NCBI GenBank assembly: GCA_013399305.1
Contig: VXAI01000117.1
Coordinates: 2,460,869-2,524,868 of the forward strand
Source: Rostratula benghalensis
Taxonomy: Eukaryota; Chordata; Aves; Charadriiformes; Rostratulidae
DNA: 64,000 nucleotides
Direction: 5' to 3'
Shown: positions 1-9,945 of the stretch, in pieces
Numbering within the stretch: position 1 is the first letter of the stretch
Layout of the letters: each line of letters opens with the position of its first letter
Position numbers and translations under genes: made by a program
The notes under the pieces: model-generated
The model's database searches: none
What the model saw: only the letters and a program-made list of their open reading frames with translations
Told to the model about the DNA's origin: nothing

Positions 1-796
1 CGTACCTAAAAGGGCAAGAAGAAAACAGAGGGGCATCAGGAGATTAAGTCCAACCAGCAGAGGCACGATATCAAGGAAAGCACTGTCATCAGTTTGGGCT
101 GAAAAATCCCAGGACTCCAACACAGAAAACCAAGAGGAAATCCAGGCCATGAGCTCCTGGCCATGGGCTGTGAATCAGTAACACAGCACTACCCCAAATG
201 AGATGGGGTGATACAAGAGGCAGAGAATTAGTCCCACAGGTAACAGCTGAGCAACAGCAGGGAATCTGGACTTAAACACATGCAAATGCATCAGTCCCAT
301 CTCTAAGGACAGACCCTAGGATTGCAGAACCGAGTTAGCAAACACTTCTTGTTCATTATCTGCAGTACAGGCTCAACTGATTTTAAGCCAGTAGCTCAAA
401 AACCCACTGTTGTGTTACCTACCTTCCACCCAGTTCCTCAGCAACAGGGCACTGAGCATCTCAACCAAAATCCTGACGGGCAGCACAATCACTGCATTCA
501 TTTTCCTCGTTGGCAGTCTCAGGAGGCAGGCTAAGAGCCACAGAGGCCACCTGCCCGTCGTGTGTGAGGTCTCACCAGGTCAGTCACAGCAGGGGACACA
601 TCAGCCAGATGCTGAGCGGAAGCAACTGAGACCGAGGCTGGTGCTCTCACCCCAAGCTTTCCCTTCTTCACCACTCAAAATATGGGACAATTTTTTTTTC
701 ATTACTCATTCTACAAATGGTTCATCTTGACATACACCAGGTTAAATCATGGAAAACGCAACTGGAAGATGTTTTTTTGTGAAAAGCTCATCTTAC
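1..796 (-). other. EIF3D: EIF3D intron, 3' part outside the window
   Basis: After the donor at 791-796 I searched the minus strand for the remaining conserved eIF3d peptide and did not see it. Open frames here, such as one at 410-730 on the plus strand, have no recognisable similarity. Nothing else is seen. Confidence 0.7.
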
Positions 797-939
797 CCCA
801 GTTTAAGATATTCTGATCCAGCCAGCAGCGCGCAACACGTCCAGCGGGCTAATTTGTAGCTGTTGTTTTTCAGCTCTGTGGCAATCACTGCTCCCCTCTG
901 AGAGTCAAGCTTCTGGCGCCAGTCTACTCCATTGCAATA
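797..939 (-). CDS. EIF3D: EIF3D exon, codons 403-450 (last exon in the window)
   Basis: Encodes [20 protein letters not shown] and onward to [12 protein letters not shown], then a GTAAGA donor. The exons expected next are absent from 1-796, so the gene continues past the left edge. Confidence 0.95.
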
Positions 940-3900
940 CTGAGAGGAGAATCAAAATTAGGGTCAACCTAACAAGGCAGTAGCAGTCATCTCTTCAGCC
1001 ATCTGCATATTACATAGGGAAGTTTCTCTTGTCTGCCATGGGAGGGAATGTGAACAGCAACTTACAGGGAAAGCCCTTGCATAGAAAGGGAGAAAAGCAA
1101 GCCTTGGCCAGTATTTGTGGCAACGGTTAGGAAAAGACATTTGTGAGGGAGGTGTTCACAAAGGAAGCATGGGGACAGACTGGCCACTGGGCAAAACATC
1201 TGGGGACAAGAGGGTTCCAACCAGCTACCTCACATCTGGGGGAGAATCCCACCAGTGCTGCTTGTCCACCAAAATTACTGGCCTTTGGTGGAACGTAACC
1301 ACCTGGGGGCACCGCCAGATGTTTGTCTCATCTTGCCTGCTGCACCTGGCATGTCAGGCAGCAGTGAAGCAGTTAGAGCTAACTTTGGGATCTCGTTCTT
1401 CCTCACCCTGGAATCCCACTCGTTCAGTGTTTTGATGTTGATGAAAGACACTTCTCCATTTGCTCCTGTCATCACTCCATCGTGTTCACAGCGGACAATG
1501 AGATCTATATCATCCCCCAGCTTCCACCTTCGGTATCTGCCAACAAACAATCCAGCTGGTTATTTCTGACTCTAGCTCTTTTCCAGATCCATGCAAGCAC
1601 TCAACAAAATCATTTCCTCCTCTATTGGTTCACTGTGATGACAGGTAAGAATCCTTCTCATTAGTAAAGCTTCTACCAATAACACTCCTGGCTCTTTTTG
1701 CCTCCATATCACACCAACATCCTGTCCCCTTGCCAAACCTGGGGGGCATCAGAGAGATCGATCAACATACCTGTATGCAACAGAGGCTACTTCATTTTTA
1801 TCCATGTCATCCTCTACAAAGGGGTTTGGGTTGGGAAACTTGTATTTCTCCTTTCCCTGCAGAAGAAAGCAGAAAAACACCTGAGGAAGCTCTCCCCTAC
1901 TGGATAAAAATTATCTTATAGCAACAGTAGCTGATTTCCCTTATATAGAAAAATGCTGAAATACTAAGACAGGTGACAAGAAGCCTCCTCTTCACACTAG
2001 TCACTTTGCTGTAAGCAGTGCTTCTACTGGCACTTCAGCTTTACTAAGCGTACTGAGAAGCCTGCCTGCTTCACCAGTGGGATTTCTTCTTTGTGAAATA
2101 AAGGTGAAGATCTTTCTACAACAGTCACACTGCTCACCTGAAATAATCACACCTTTTTCAAAACGGAAAGAACATCAGTGTAACATACCTCTCAACTAAA
2201 AAAAAAAAAGCTTCTGTGCTCTATTACAGGAGCCCTAGTGAAGTCTCTTCCCAAGACCCTCTGAAACACTCCTCAGTCTTACCATCCTCAGGCACTGCTG
2301 GGAGAAGTTATGATTGATGTAGGTAGCTTCCATGGCAAGGTTGCGTGGAGAATTGAAGGAGTTGCCTTCTTCCTGGGGTGGTTCATTAGCTGTTTCACTC
2401 ACTGTCAGAAGGTCTGGGAAGAAAACCAGATGCAAGTGGTTATGTTTAGGGGAGTAACTACATCAGCTTCAGCAAGTCTCTCACCCCACACTGGAACAGA
2501 TCAATATTGGAAGTTACCCCCACAGCTAGCACAGTAAATCAGCTTCTTCCAGTCTTTACAATGAGACAGAAGAAACTAAAAAAAAACAAAAAACATAAAG
2601 AAAACTAGACTCTTTAGCTACTGTAACAGCAATTTCTTTCAGGTCTTTTCCTCACCAAAATCAGAGTTGTCCCTCTTGTCAAAGAAAAGTTTGGATCCGA
2701 CTCTCTGGACAATGATGTCCCAGGAATAGACAGAGCGAGTGCAGCTCATCAGTGTGGCCAGAATGGCATCTGTGGCAAACACATTCCCTTGGGTCTTTGC
2801 CAGCTATGGATACAAGAGGAGGAGAAAACTGGGTTTCAGCAGCAGCAAGAACCCATACCCCTTCCCTTCCCCAGCCAGGACCAGAAGCTTTAACAAACCC
2901 CAAACATGGATTTCCTTCTCCTTCTTTCCTACCTGAGGAAGCTTGACAGGTGGGTACACCACAGACTGCTAGACCTACTCAGCAATCCAGTCCCACCCTC
3001 ACCCAAACAAGGAAAAAGTAAGAAACCTATTACGAAATGTGAATTCTGTTGGGAAAAGACATGACTCCTTATTGGTGACCAGGTCAGAGAGAAATCTCTG
3101 AGCGCTCCTCATCTCCAAAAGCAGACACCTCAAGCACCAGGTCTCTGATGCAAACGTTTCTTTCCCATCATAGCTCAAGTACCAGTCTGCTTGCCTTTCC
3201 AGCTTTTCCTTAGCCAGTATTCCTAGTTTTTCAATAATCTAGCTCTGCCTCGGCCCTAAGGAAAATAATGACACCAGCTAATCCTTCTTTTCCCTTGCAA
3301 ACTCAGGGATCTGCAGTTTTTCTGCTCTTCTCCTAACTTTGGTCTAAGCGATAGCAGCTCTCCAACAACAAGAAACACACTATTGGGTTTTACAAACCAG
3401 TAACCATACCTTTCGGATAACTGGGTCATCAGTAGTAGTGACAGTATGGAAGATGCGCTTAATGCTCCTCAGTAGCTTCTCATTCCTCGTTGTAATGCGG
3501 TCAAAGGCTTTGTCATAGTATTCTAGGGCTCCACAGCACTCTCTGTGGAGTTAAGAGAACCATCTTAACTAGAGTTAACACCTCCCACATTCCGCACAAG
3601 ACTCTGGGACCTGTTGGGTGTTCCATTACCTCCCCCTGCTTTGGGTACCTCAAGGAAAGCACTGGAAGCAGGCCAAGAGGCCCTTGCCCTCCTGCCTTCC
3701 AAAAATCCAGTGAGTTCAGGAAGCAATTACAAGGCTGCTTTAGGAACTCACATGTCCTGTGGCTCTGACACCTCCAGGTAGCGCATCTTCATCAGCCGAG
3801 GGAAATCCATCTCTTCTTTCACCTCCCAGTCACTGCGAACTTCAACAGAGGAGTCACGAGGTTTCTGCTGTGCAGCCAGAAGTGGGATGGACAGAGAGAG

Positions 3901-5782
3901 AAACAGAGACAGAGCACATCAGGACTTGGGTAAAAGGTGCTGCCCCATGAACACAGCCAGAGAAACCAAACCATTGCAGGGGGCAGGAAGCTTCTTAGCT
4001 TACCTGTGATTTTTGGTCCCATTTCTGCCTCACTCCAAATTGCTTCTGAAACTTCTTCTGTAGGCGCAAACGATCTCTAAAATAACAAACAGGAGAAAAG
4101 CCATGAAGAGAAGTTATTGATTGCTACGTGCCACAGCCACTCCGACGCTTCCAAATTACAACCCAAGGAGCAAGGCTTTAAGGCTCTCAGCCACTGAAAC
4201 ATTTGCTGAGCTGTCTGTTGATCAAGATGCCTGAGGCATTAAACACTCTGTTCTTTAAGCAGCTCTTTTAAATATTTTAACCTCCAAAGACTGCAATGCA
4301 GTTTTTAGAAGTGGTATGCTCTGCTTTAAAGCGTCATGCTTATTTTCTAAACGCCAGTGAAAAATGCTTCTAAATTCTCAGATAGCTGTTTGATAGCCAT
4401 GCTTATAGCTAGCAGTGACACCAACAGAACACCCGACTGGAAATATCCTGAAATTCTTTTTTGCTCTTAGCTCTTGTCAGCAGTAACTTATAAAATTTAA
4501 TCAACAGTATGTTCACACACTCCAGTCTAAGTACAGTACACTCACATGTGCAGCCTCACCTCTCCTTCTGCTTGGCACTCTTTGGCAGTGTCTGCATGCT
4601 GAACTGCAGCATGTTCCGACGGTCCTTGTCTCTCCGAAGGTTCCTCTGCAGAAATGAAGGAAAGATTAAAAGAAAGAACATTTTAGTTGCAAAATAATTC
4701 TGTGTTGCTGAGGCTCTCCTCTGAGCCTGTTGCTGAATACACGTTACCTGTGCAAATCGCATACGATTCCTCTGGTATGCTGTTTTCTGTGTCCGTGCTG
4801 TATCCACCAGCTGGAAGCTGGTCTCATCCTCCTCATGGAAATAGGCATATTGACTTCCGCCACCAAACTGCGACGAGTACTTATCTGGAAATAAAACAGA
4901 GCATCTCGAAACCACGTTTCTATAAAAAACCAAAACCACTCAACACTATGTCTCTTTATTGCCCCAAATTACCCCCAACTGCCTTCACCTATGTCTGATG
5001 CATAAATTGTCACTCCTGTCTTACACCAGCATGGTTTCCCCCCCCCTCCGAGCCGCCCTGAGAAGCCCCAGTCACGAGGCAGTATAAAAATCAGGAGCAA
5101 GCCCTAAGGACAGGGAGAGCCCCACAGAGCTCTCCCAAGGATGAGGCACACGCTTCCTAATTTAAGAAGCTCTCTCTTGCTGAGGTGCGCAGGTAACCAC
5201 CAGAGCGGGTGTGAGACATAAAAGCTGGAAGGACGACTGAAGAAAACTTTGTAGGAAGTAAGTCACAGGAGCAGCCACCAGACAACACGTACTTGTATAT
5301 CTTTTATCCTGATACGTGGCTCCCGTCCAATCGGCCACCTAAGGACAAGCATAAAGAGTCAAGATAAGTGTGTATCAACCTGATGGTTCCCCCCCATCTC
5401 TGGCTTTATATGCAGGACCTCAAGCAGCAGAAGGAAACACTGCTGGACGCTTCAGAACTAATCCTTTCAACCCACCCACCTCTGCTTGCCAGCCCTGCTA
5501 ATTGTTCGTAACTGTGCTAAGCGTCAGTAAAGGGTGTCTGAAAAGCAGCCATGGCAGTAAGAAGTGCACAGGGGCCAGCAGCGTGCAGAGGTGGGATGCC
5601 AGAAGGAACAGAGAGCTTGTTCAGCAGGAGCCCAATGCGCCATGGCACGACTGAGGTACCTTTCCCAAGCGGTCTCCTTTACTGAAAGGCTGGTAGGGCA
5701 TGTCCCTGAACTGCTCGGGCACAGCGCATGGGCCCCAGCCGGAGGGGTTGTCCTGGATCACGGGTGTCACAAACTTCGCCAT
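797..5782 (-). CDS. EIF3D: EIF3D, eIF3 subunit d, 5' twelve coding exons (partial at the left edge)
   Basis: Subunit d of the cytoplasmic eIF3 complex helps recruit the 40S ribosome to mRNA and can bind the 5' cap of selected mRNAs. Coding exons, in transcription order, are 5660-5782, 5293-5338, 4748-4884, 4560-4645, 4004-4076, 3752-3864, 3410-3542, 2656-2803, 2283-2413, 1771-1856, 1407-1536 and 797-939. They total 1,349 nt, codons 1-449 plus two bases, with GT/AG borders and continuous frame. The translation starts [19 protein letters not shown], nearly identical to the vertebrate protein as I remember it. Derived numbering puts D249, V262, Y263, T317, N320 and H321 exactly where mutational work on human eIF3d placed cap-contact residues, and all are conserved. 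The human protein is 548 residues, so about 99 residues including the acidic tail lie left of the window. The start ATG at 5780-5782 has an A-rich Kozak context. Introns are short, typical of a housekeeping gene. Confidence 0.97.
1407..1536 (-). CDS. EIF3D: EIF3D exon, codons 359-402
   Basis: Encodes [20 protein letters not shown] and onward to [10 protein letters not shown] in the core of the cap-binding fold. The acceptor is GGCAG and the donor GTGAGG. Confidence 0.96.
1771..1856 (-). CDS. EIF3D: EIF3D exon, codons 331-359
   Basis: Encodes [20 protein letters not shown] then NEVASVAY plus two bases. Its acceptor is CTGCAG and its donor GTATGT. A few residues differ from the human sequence as I recall it (for example KYK for RYN), all conservative. 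Confidence 0.95.
2283..2413 (-). CDS. EIF3D: EIF3D exon, codons 287-330, with cap-contact residues
   Basis: Encodes [20 protein letters not shown] and then a segment including [17 protein letters not shown]317, N320 and H321 fall in TYINH, the second helix tied to cap binding. The acceptor is TCCCAG and the donor GTAAGA. Confidence 0.96.
2656..2803 (-). CDS. EIF3D: EIF3D exon, codons 238-287, with cap-contact residues
   Basis: Encodes [20 protein letters not shown] and onward to KRDNSDF. By counting coding bases, D249, V262 and Y263 fall in this exon; these are positions implicated in cap recognition in human eIF3d. The acceptor is CCATAG and the donor GTGAGG. Confidence 0.96.
3410..3542 (-). 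CDS. EIF3D: EIF3D exon, codons 193-237
   Basis: Encodes [20 protein letters not shown] and onward to [10 protein letters not shown], part of the cap-binding domain. Its acceptor is CCACAG and its donor GTATGG; the exon ends on a full codon. Confidence 0.95.
3752..3864 (-). CDS. EIF3D: EIF3D exon, codons 156-193
   Basis: Encodes [20 protein letters not shown] and onward to [10 protein letters not shown], leading into the folded cap-binding domain. The acceptor is a tandem GCAGCAG: using the outer CAG would add one Gln. The inner site matches the human protein as recalled. The donor is GTGAGT. Confidence 0.95.
4004..4076 (-). CDS. EIF3D: EIF3D exon, codons 131-155
   Basis: Encodes [20 protein letters not shown] and then DQKSQ, a basic helical segment. 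Its acceptor is TTTTAG and its donor GTAAGC; it ends in phase 0. Confidence 0.95.
4560..4645 (-). CDS. EIF3D: EIF3D exon, codons 103-131, basic segment
   Basis: Encodes [15 protein letters not shown] followed by [13 protein letters not shown], a lysine- and arginine-rich stretch of the N-terminal half. The acceptor is CTGCAG and the donor GTGAGG; the exon ends two bases into an Arg codon. Confidence 0.95.
4748..4884 (-). CDS. EIF3D: EIF3D exon, codons 57-102
   Basis: Encodes the conserved [20 protein letters not shown] block through RNRMRFAQ. Its acceptor is TTCCAG and its donor GTAACG. Confidence 0.96.
5293..5338 (-). CDS. EIF3D: EIF3D exon, codons 42-57
   Basis: This 46-nt micro-exon encodes [15 protein letters not shown] plus the first base of an Asn codon. 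The acceptor is TTAG and the donor GTACGT. It joins the previous exon in phase 0. Confidence 0.95.
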
Positions 5783-5794
5783 TTTTTTGAGCTT
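5660..5794 (-). CDS. EIF3D: EIF3D exon 2 (first coding exon, codons 1-41)
   Basis: The acceptor CTCCAG precedes a 12-nt 5' UTR tail ending in a run of A directly before ATG (5780-5782). Coding is 5660-5782 and ends [14 protein letters not shown] before a GTACCT donor. The N-terminal segment of eIF3d is the part that attaches it to the eIF3 core through eIF3e. Confidence 0.96.
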
Positions 5795-6151
5795 CTGGAG
5801 GGGAGAAAACGCAAAAATAAACCTCTGAACTCTCAAGTGTCACACACAGAGGACCCAGCCGCACGCCCCGGGCAGTGGGGCATCGGGGACAGCGGTCTTG
5901 ACCCCGGCACAGGCCAAGGTGCGGCGCCACTGTGAGAAAAACGTGGGGAGGACGCCTCCACCAGCTGGGCCCACACCAAGGGGAGCGGCTGAGGTGGGGG
6001 TGAAGGGGAGCGGGGGAAACTGGGGGTGTCCCGGTAGGGGCGGAGACCCGGCCCCCACCGGAACCGGGGGCAACACTGGGGCGGGGCCGGGGGTCCCGAT
6101 GCCGGTGGGATAAGGGGCCGGCCCCGGGAGAGACCCGACATCCCCCCTCAC
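5795..6151 (-). other. EIF3D: EIF3D intron 1, GC-rich
   Basis: A 357-bp intron between the untranslated exon 1 donor (GTGAGG, 6146-6151) and the CTCCAG acceptor of exon 2. The plus strand carries many runs of four or five G between about 5,990 and 6,120, so the template strand could form G-quadruplexes. Confidence 0.8.
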
Positions 6152-6228
6152 CTGGGCGGCCCCGTCACGGCCCCGATGGCGACGGATGCGGCGGTGGCGG
6201 TGGCAGCGGCAGCGGGCGAGGGAAGAGG
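6152..6228 (-). other. EIF3D: EIF3D untranslated exon 1 (5' boundary inferred)
   Basis: The GCCCAG/GTGAGG junction at 6151/6152 is a strong donor, and it is followed by exon 2, which opens with 12 nt of 5' UTR. The transcription start is inferred. A pyrimidine run reading CCTCTTCCCTC downward from 6228 is a plausible start of the 5'-TOP type, but other starts up to about 6,300 are possible. Confidence 0.55.
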
Positions 6229-6330
6229 CCGCACGCAGCTCCGGCCCGCCCTTTGCGCGTCAGCGCCGCGCGACAGCCGCGCCGTCGAGCGCCACCGTCG
6301 TAAAATTAAAAAAAAAAAAAAAAAAAAAAA
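6229..6330 (-). promoter_or_regulatory. EIF3D: EIF3D core promoter: GC box and poly(dA:dT) tract
   Basis: The stretch is CpG dense. A GGGCGGG GC box reads on the minus strand at 6245-6251, just upstream of the inferred start. A run of 23 A at 6308-6330 forms a poly(dA:dT) tract, the kind of element that disfavours nucleosomes at housekeeping promoters. No TATA box is seen. Confidence 0.6.
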
Positions 6331-6442
6331 GGCGCAAAAGAGCAGCGCGTGGCTGCCGTAAGAGCATCCTCTTCCCAACGTGCGTGGTACGTCCCGGCCA
6401 TAGACCATTAAACAGGTTATAACATGTAGCATATGGGCATAT

Positions 6443-6969
6443 AAGCCCATAACAATTTTTTGTCATTTACACAATTATTCTATCACCCCATGACCCCTCC
6501 CCACCCAGGAAAGGGGAATCCGGGAACAGAAAGAAACACGAGAATTGAAATATAAACAGGTTTAATAGAATAAGACTAAATAATTAACAATAATACTAAA
6601 GCACCAGTATTAATCCTGATACTGATATAAGATATACAAGAATTATACTCAACCTATTCTATCACCAGGAAGTGTGCACTCCCAGCAGTGGACAACAAAT
6701 GTTGGACGCTATGAGTGCAACAGCTTCAGGAGGAAAGGAAGGCCCCAGGGGTCTGGCACCACGGCAAGGAGTTGTCTGGACCACCACCATCAAGGGAGAG
6801 AGAGCTATGCAGCAAATTTTTCTAATTGATATTGAGTGTGACGTTCACAATATGAAATAGTCCTGTAGGCCAGCCTGGGTCAAATGCCCAGGCCTTGCTT
6901 CTCCTCATGCCTGCTCGAAAACACTTGAGACCTTGAATCCTATAGAACCTGGCTGGCTTTAAAGTAAAT
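6443..6969 (-). mobile_element. LTR-type repeat, copy 1 (solo, 527 bp)
   Basis: Identical in length to the repeat at 9946-10472, with two mismatches. On the minus strand it resembles bird endogenous-retrovirus LTRs: a GACCCAGGCTGGCC block, then CTCAATATCAA where related LTRs carry a TATA-like box, then ATTAAA near TTAAACCTG as a possible poly(A) signal, then a U5-like pyrimidine stretch. No TG...CA ends and no target-site duplication could be fixed, and no retroviral genes are adjacent. It lies inside the CpG-rich EIF3D promoter region, in the same orientation as EIF3D. The family assignment is by remembered similarity, not a search. Confidence 0.75.
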
Positions 6970-6975
6970 CTTCTC

Positions 6976-7330
6976 TATAGACGCAGAAAGGCCGGGCTAG
7001 AAAGGCCGCCGTGTGGCGGGAGGACGCGAGCGCCCCCTATGGAACGGTCCGCCAGCGTCTGGCCGGGGACGGGCCGGGGTGACGGGGAGGGAACGGGACG
7101 GGGCTTCCGTGTTTCCTCCGCTGGCCGCAGCGTCCTGGAGGCAACCGGAGTTTCCTTTCGTGCCTGAGGGCGTCGGGGCCGCCTGTGGCCGCTGCTGCGG
7201 GGTCGCGGTCCGGCGACGGCTGGGGGGGTGGTGGTGGTGGAGAGGGGGCCCGTCACAGTGCGGCCTCCCCTATGGCCTGTGGCCGGGCTGAGGTGGCTTG
7301 TCCCCCGCCGTGCTGTGCCTTTAGTTGTGA
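6976..7330. promoter_or_regulatory. CpG-rich block upstream of EIF3D
   Basis: Very GC- and CpG-rich DNA resumes directly after LTR copy 1, in composition like the EIF3D promoter on the other side. The simplest reading is one CpG island split by the LTR. It could also hold a divergent rightward promoter, but no recognisable exon follows. Confidence 0.55.
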
Positions 7331-7740
7331 GGGTGTCGTTTGCCGAAAGCTTGCCTCCCTCTTAATTACCTCTTAATGACAAAACCGTGTAGGAGTGGGA
7401 AGAGAGTGACATTAATGATAGAAGATTTGCCCTGTTTTTATTAAAAAGCTTGGGTTTAGCTTTTAAATAGAAGAGCCAGGGGTGCCACATGACAAAAATA
7501 ATTTGATTTGTTGCCCGGCTGTCACAAAGAGGAAGAAAATGTTGTTTCCTACATCTGCTGAAAGTACAGCAGCTCAAACAAACAACGGCGAGGTGTCAGG
7601 AACGTCTTCTCCAGTGGTATTGAGGATTAAACTTCCTAGAAATATGGAACATTGCATAGTAGAAGTACTTAAGTCTATGGCAGGCAAATGCCTGTTGGGA
7701 ATGGTTTTGTTCTAATTGATAGGGGTTGTAATTGATTAGA
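7331..7740. other. Unassigned stretch with a short open frame
   Basis: A plus-strand frame at 7482-7715 encodes 77 residues with a low-complexity Ser/Thr part and SSPVVLRIKLPRN. I do not recognise it and see no clear splice donor after it. No other feature is seen. Confidence 0.3.
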
Positions 7741-8308
7741 GAGGTTCTCCTCCCCCTCTACTCTGCCCTGGTGAGACCCCATCTGGAATACTGTGTCCAG
7801 TTCTGGGCCCCTCAGTTCTGGGCCCCTCAGTTCCAGAGGGACAGGGAATTGCTTGAGAGTCCAGCGTAGAGCCACAAAGATGATTAAGGGAGTGGACCAT
7901 CTCCCATATGAGGAAAGGCTGAGGGAGCTGGGTCTCTTGAGCTTGGAGAAGAGGAGACTGAGGGGTGACCTCATGAATGTTTATAAATATGTAAAGGCTG
8001 AGTGTCAGGAGGACGGAGCCAGGCTCTTCTCAGCGATGGCCTATGATAGGGCAAGGGGCAATGGGTACAAGTTGGAACACAGGAGGTTCCACTTAAATAT
8101 GAGGAAAAACTTCTTCACAGTGAGGGTGACGGAGCACTGGAACGGGCTGCCCAGAGGTTGTGGAGTCTCCTTCTCTGGAGACATTCAAATCCCATCTGGA
8201 CGCGTTCCTATGTGGCCTGATCTAGGTGTTCCTGCTGTGGCAGGGGGATTGGACTAGATGATCTTTCAAGGTCCCTTCCAATTCCTGATAGTCTGTGATT
8301 CTGTGATA
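7741..8308 (+). mobile_element. CR1 LINE 3' end
   Basis: Typical chicken-repeat-1 reverse-transcriptase 3' region. It includes the peptide [20 protein letters not shown] and ends in GATTCTGTGATAG, the CR1 tail. It is 5'-truncated, as most CR1 copies are. A frame at 7793-8257 remains open but lacks most of ORF2. A 15-bp direct duplication lies at 7801-7830. Confidence 0.92.
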
Positions 8309-9945
8309 GCAGTGGGACATGATAGGTTGTTTAATAAACTTCTTCCTCCTGTTTATCATCCTTTACTCTCATGAAGATAACTTGGGCTTCATGACCACAC
8401 AAGGGACTGCCCAATCTCAAAAATACTTTTTTTTTTTTCCCCTTTTTCTCTTTGAAAGAACTTGAAGTCAAATTACCTCGCCTAAAATCACATATTGGAA
8501 GGATATGATCCTCACGTCAGTCAAAGAAGACTTCAAGTACTAGCATGCAGCCACCCATCTAGTTGTGCCAGGTTTTTTTTGCAGTCATGAGATGGAGTTA
8601 CTGTAAAGTCTTGTAAGTAAATTCCTGTGGTATTTAGGTAGGTAGATTCCTAAAAATGGAAATAGAATAGATTTATGACTTTGGTAACGAACAGACAGGG
8701 CTCTGGACAAGCCCTGTAAAGCCACACGTTGGGACAGGAAACATGACTTGAACCTGTGCCTCTTAATTTTCTCACACACGCAGCCTCTTGAAATAAAAAC
8801 ATATTCCAAAATATGCAGTGGCTTTATAGAAAAGCAGGGACTTTTCAGGTTGTAGCTGTATGATCATTCAATTGATTTCATGTTTTAAAGGTTGTCACAA
8901 AGCACTTGACTTTGAGAGGCAAAGATATGGGAAGACTGGGAATTGCAGCTGATCTTGCTGTGCTCACAATGTGGTGCTCCAGGGTATGCATTGTCCCTGG
9001 TGGTTTTCCTTGACCTCCTGGAGGTCTTGAGTTCCACCCAGGGCTGGAAATTAGGATTCAGTCCTACAGGCCCTCAAGAAGCCCACGGACCGGTCATTTA
9101 ATACAGCATGTGCCTCAGATCCCTGTCTCTGTAACTGGGATAGTATTTCTTCTCAGGGATTGAAGGCAATAAATCAGTAGATCTCAGATGTTCACATGCC
9201 AGAGTGATTGAAATTTTGTTTACTCTAAAAAGAGCAGGATCCAGTTTGCAGATTTCTTCTGCTTGCAGGCTAAAATCTAAGCCTTCAGAGAATTTTGCTG
9301 GGCTTCTACCTTAGAAGAGTCTAGATCAATACTTTCCAGGCAGAGAGATGTGTATTTTCTCCTTTATTTACCACTTGAGAGAGAACTGAAGCTGCAGCAG
9401 TCTCTGCTTTGCCAAGACAGCCTGCCATTAATCAGAAGTGGGATTATTAAAGCACTTTTCCCCACTAGTGGAAAAAAATCCACCTATAGAAATAACAGTT
9501 TATAAAATACAATTTGTAACTGTCTCACCTAAGCAGCCTTTTTGGAGACAAACATCGTTAGTGCTGGAACTGCCTCGCCAGTGGCTGGCAGTGGCTCTGT
9601 GCAATCTCACCTTGCCCCCTCACCCTCCCCAGCCGGGGCGATGGGCTGCATGGGCTCAGAGGAACTGCTGGCTTAGGAGATGGTGATAAAAAAAAAAAGC
9701 TAGAAGTTCTGAAGAGAAAACCGGACCAAGGAATGAATGAGGACGAGCAATGACAAACAGACTGATCAACTGCGAGCTCTTTCTTTCTATGGCTTCCTCT
9801 TCGCACCTGAACCTGTGTGAGGTGCCTAAATGGGAACTTGACGCTGCCGCTTGTCTCCCAGAGATGACAGACCGTGGGTGGTTTGGGTTTAGCCTGTCAA
9901 GCTACCTTCTCTGGGGACAGAGCTGGGTATTGTTAGGGCTTGAGA
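8309..9945. other. Intergenic, nothing recognised
   Basis: No exon, RNA gene or clear repeat was recognised. A T-rich run lies near 8,430. Short open frames, for example 9438-9686, have no recognisable domain. Confidence 0.6.

Noticed and set aside
6672..6860. Identical 62-codon open frame in both LTR copies (also 10175-10363)
   Set aside because: It is identical only because the repeats are near-identical. It runs antisense to the LTR and has no known domain, so it is not evidence of a conserved gene.
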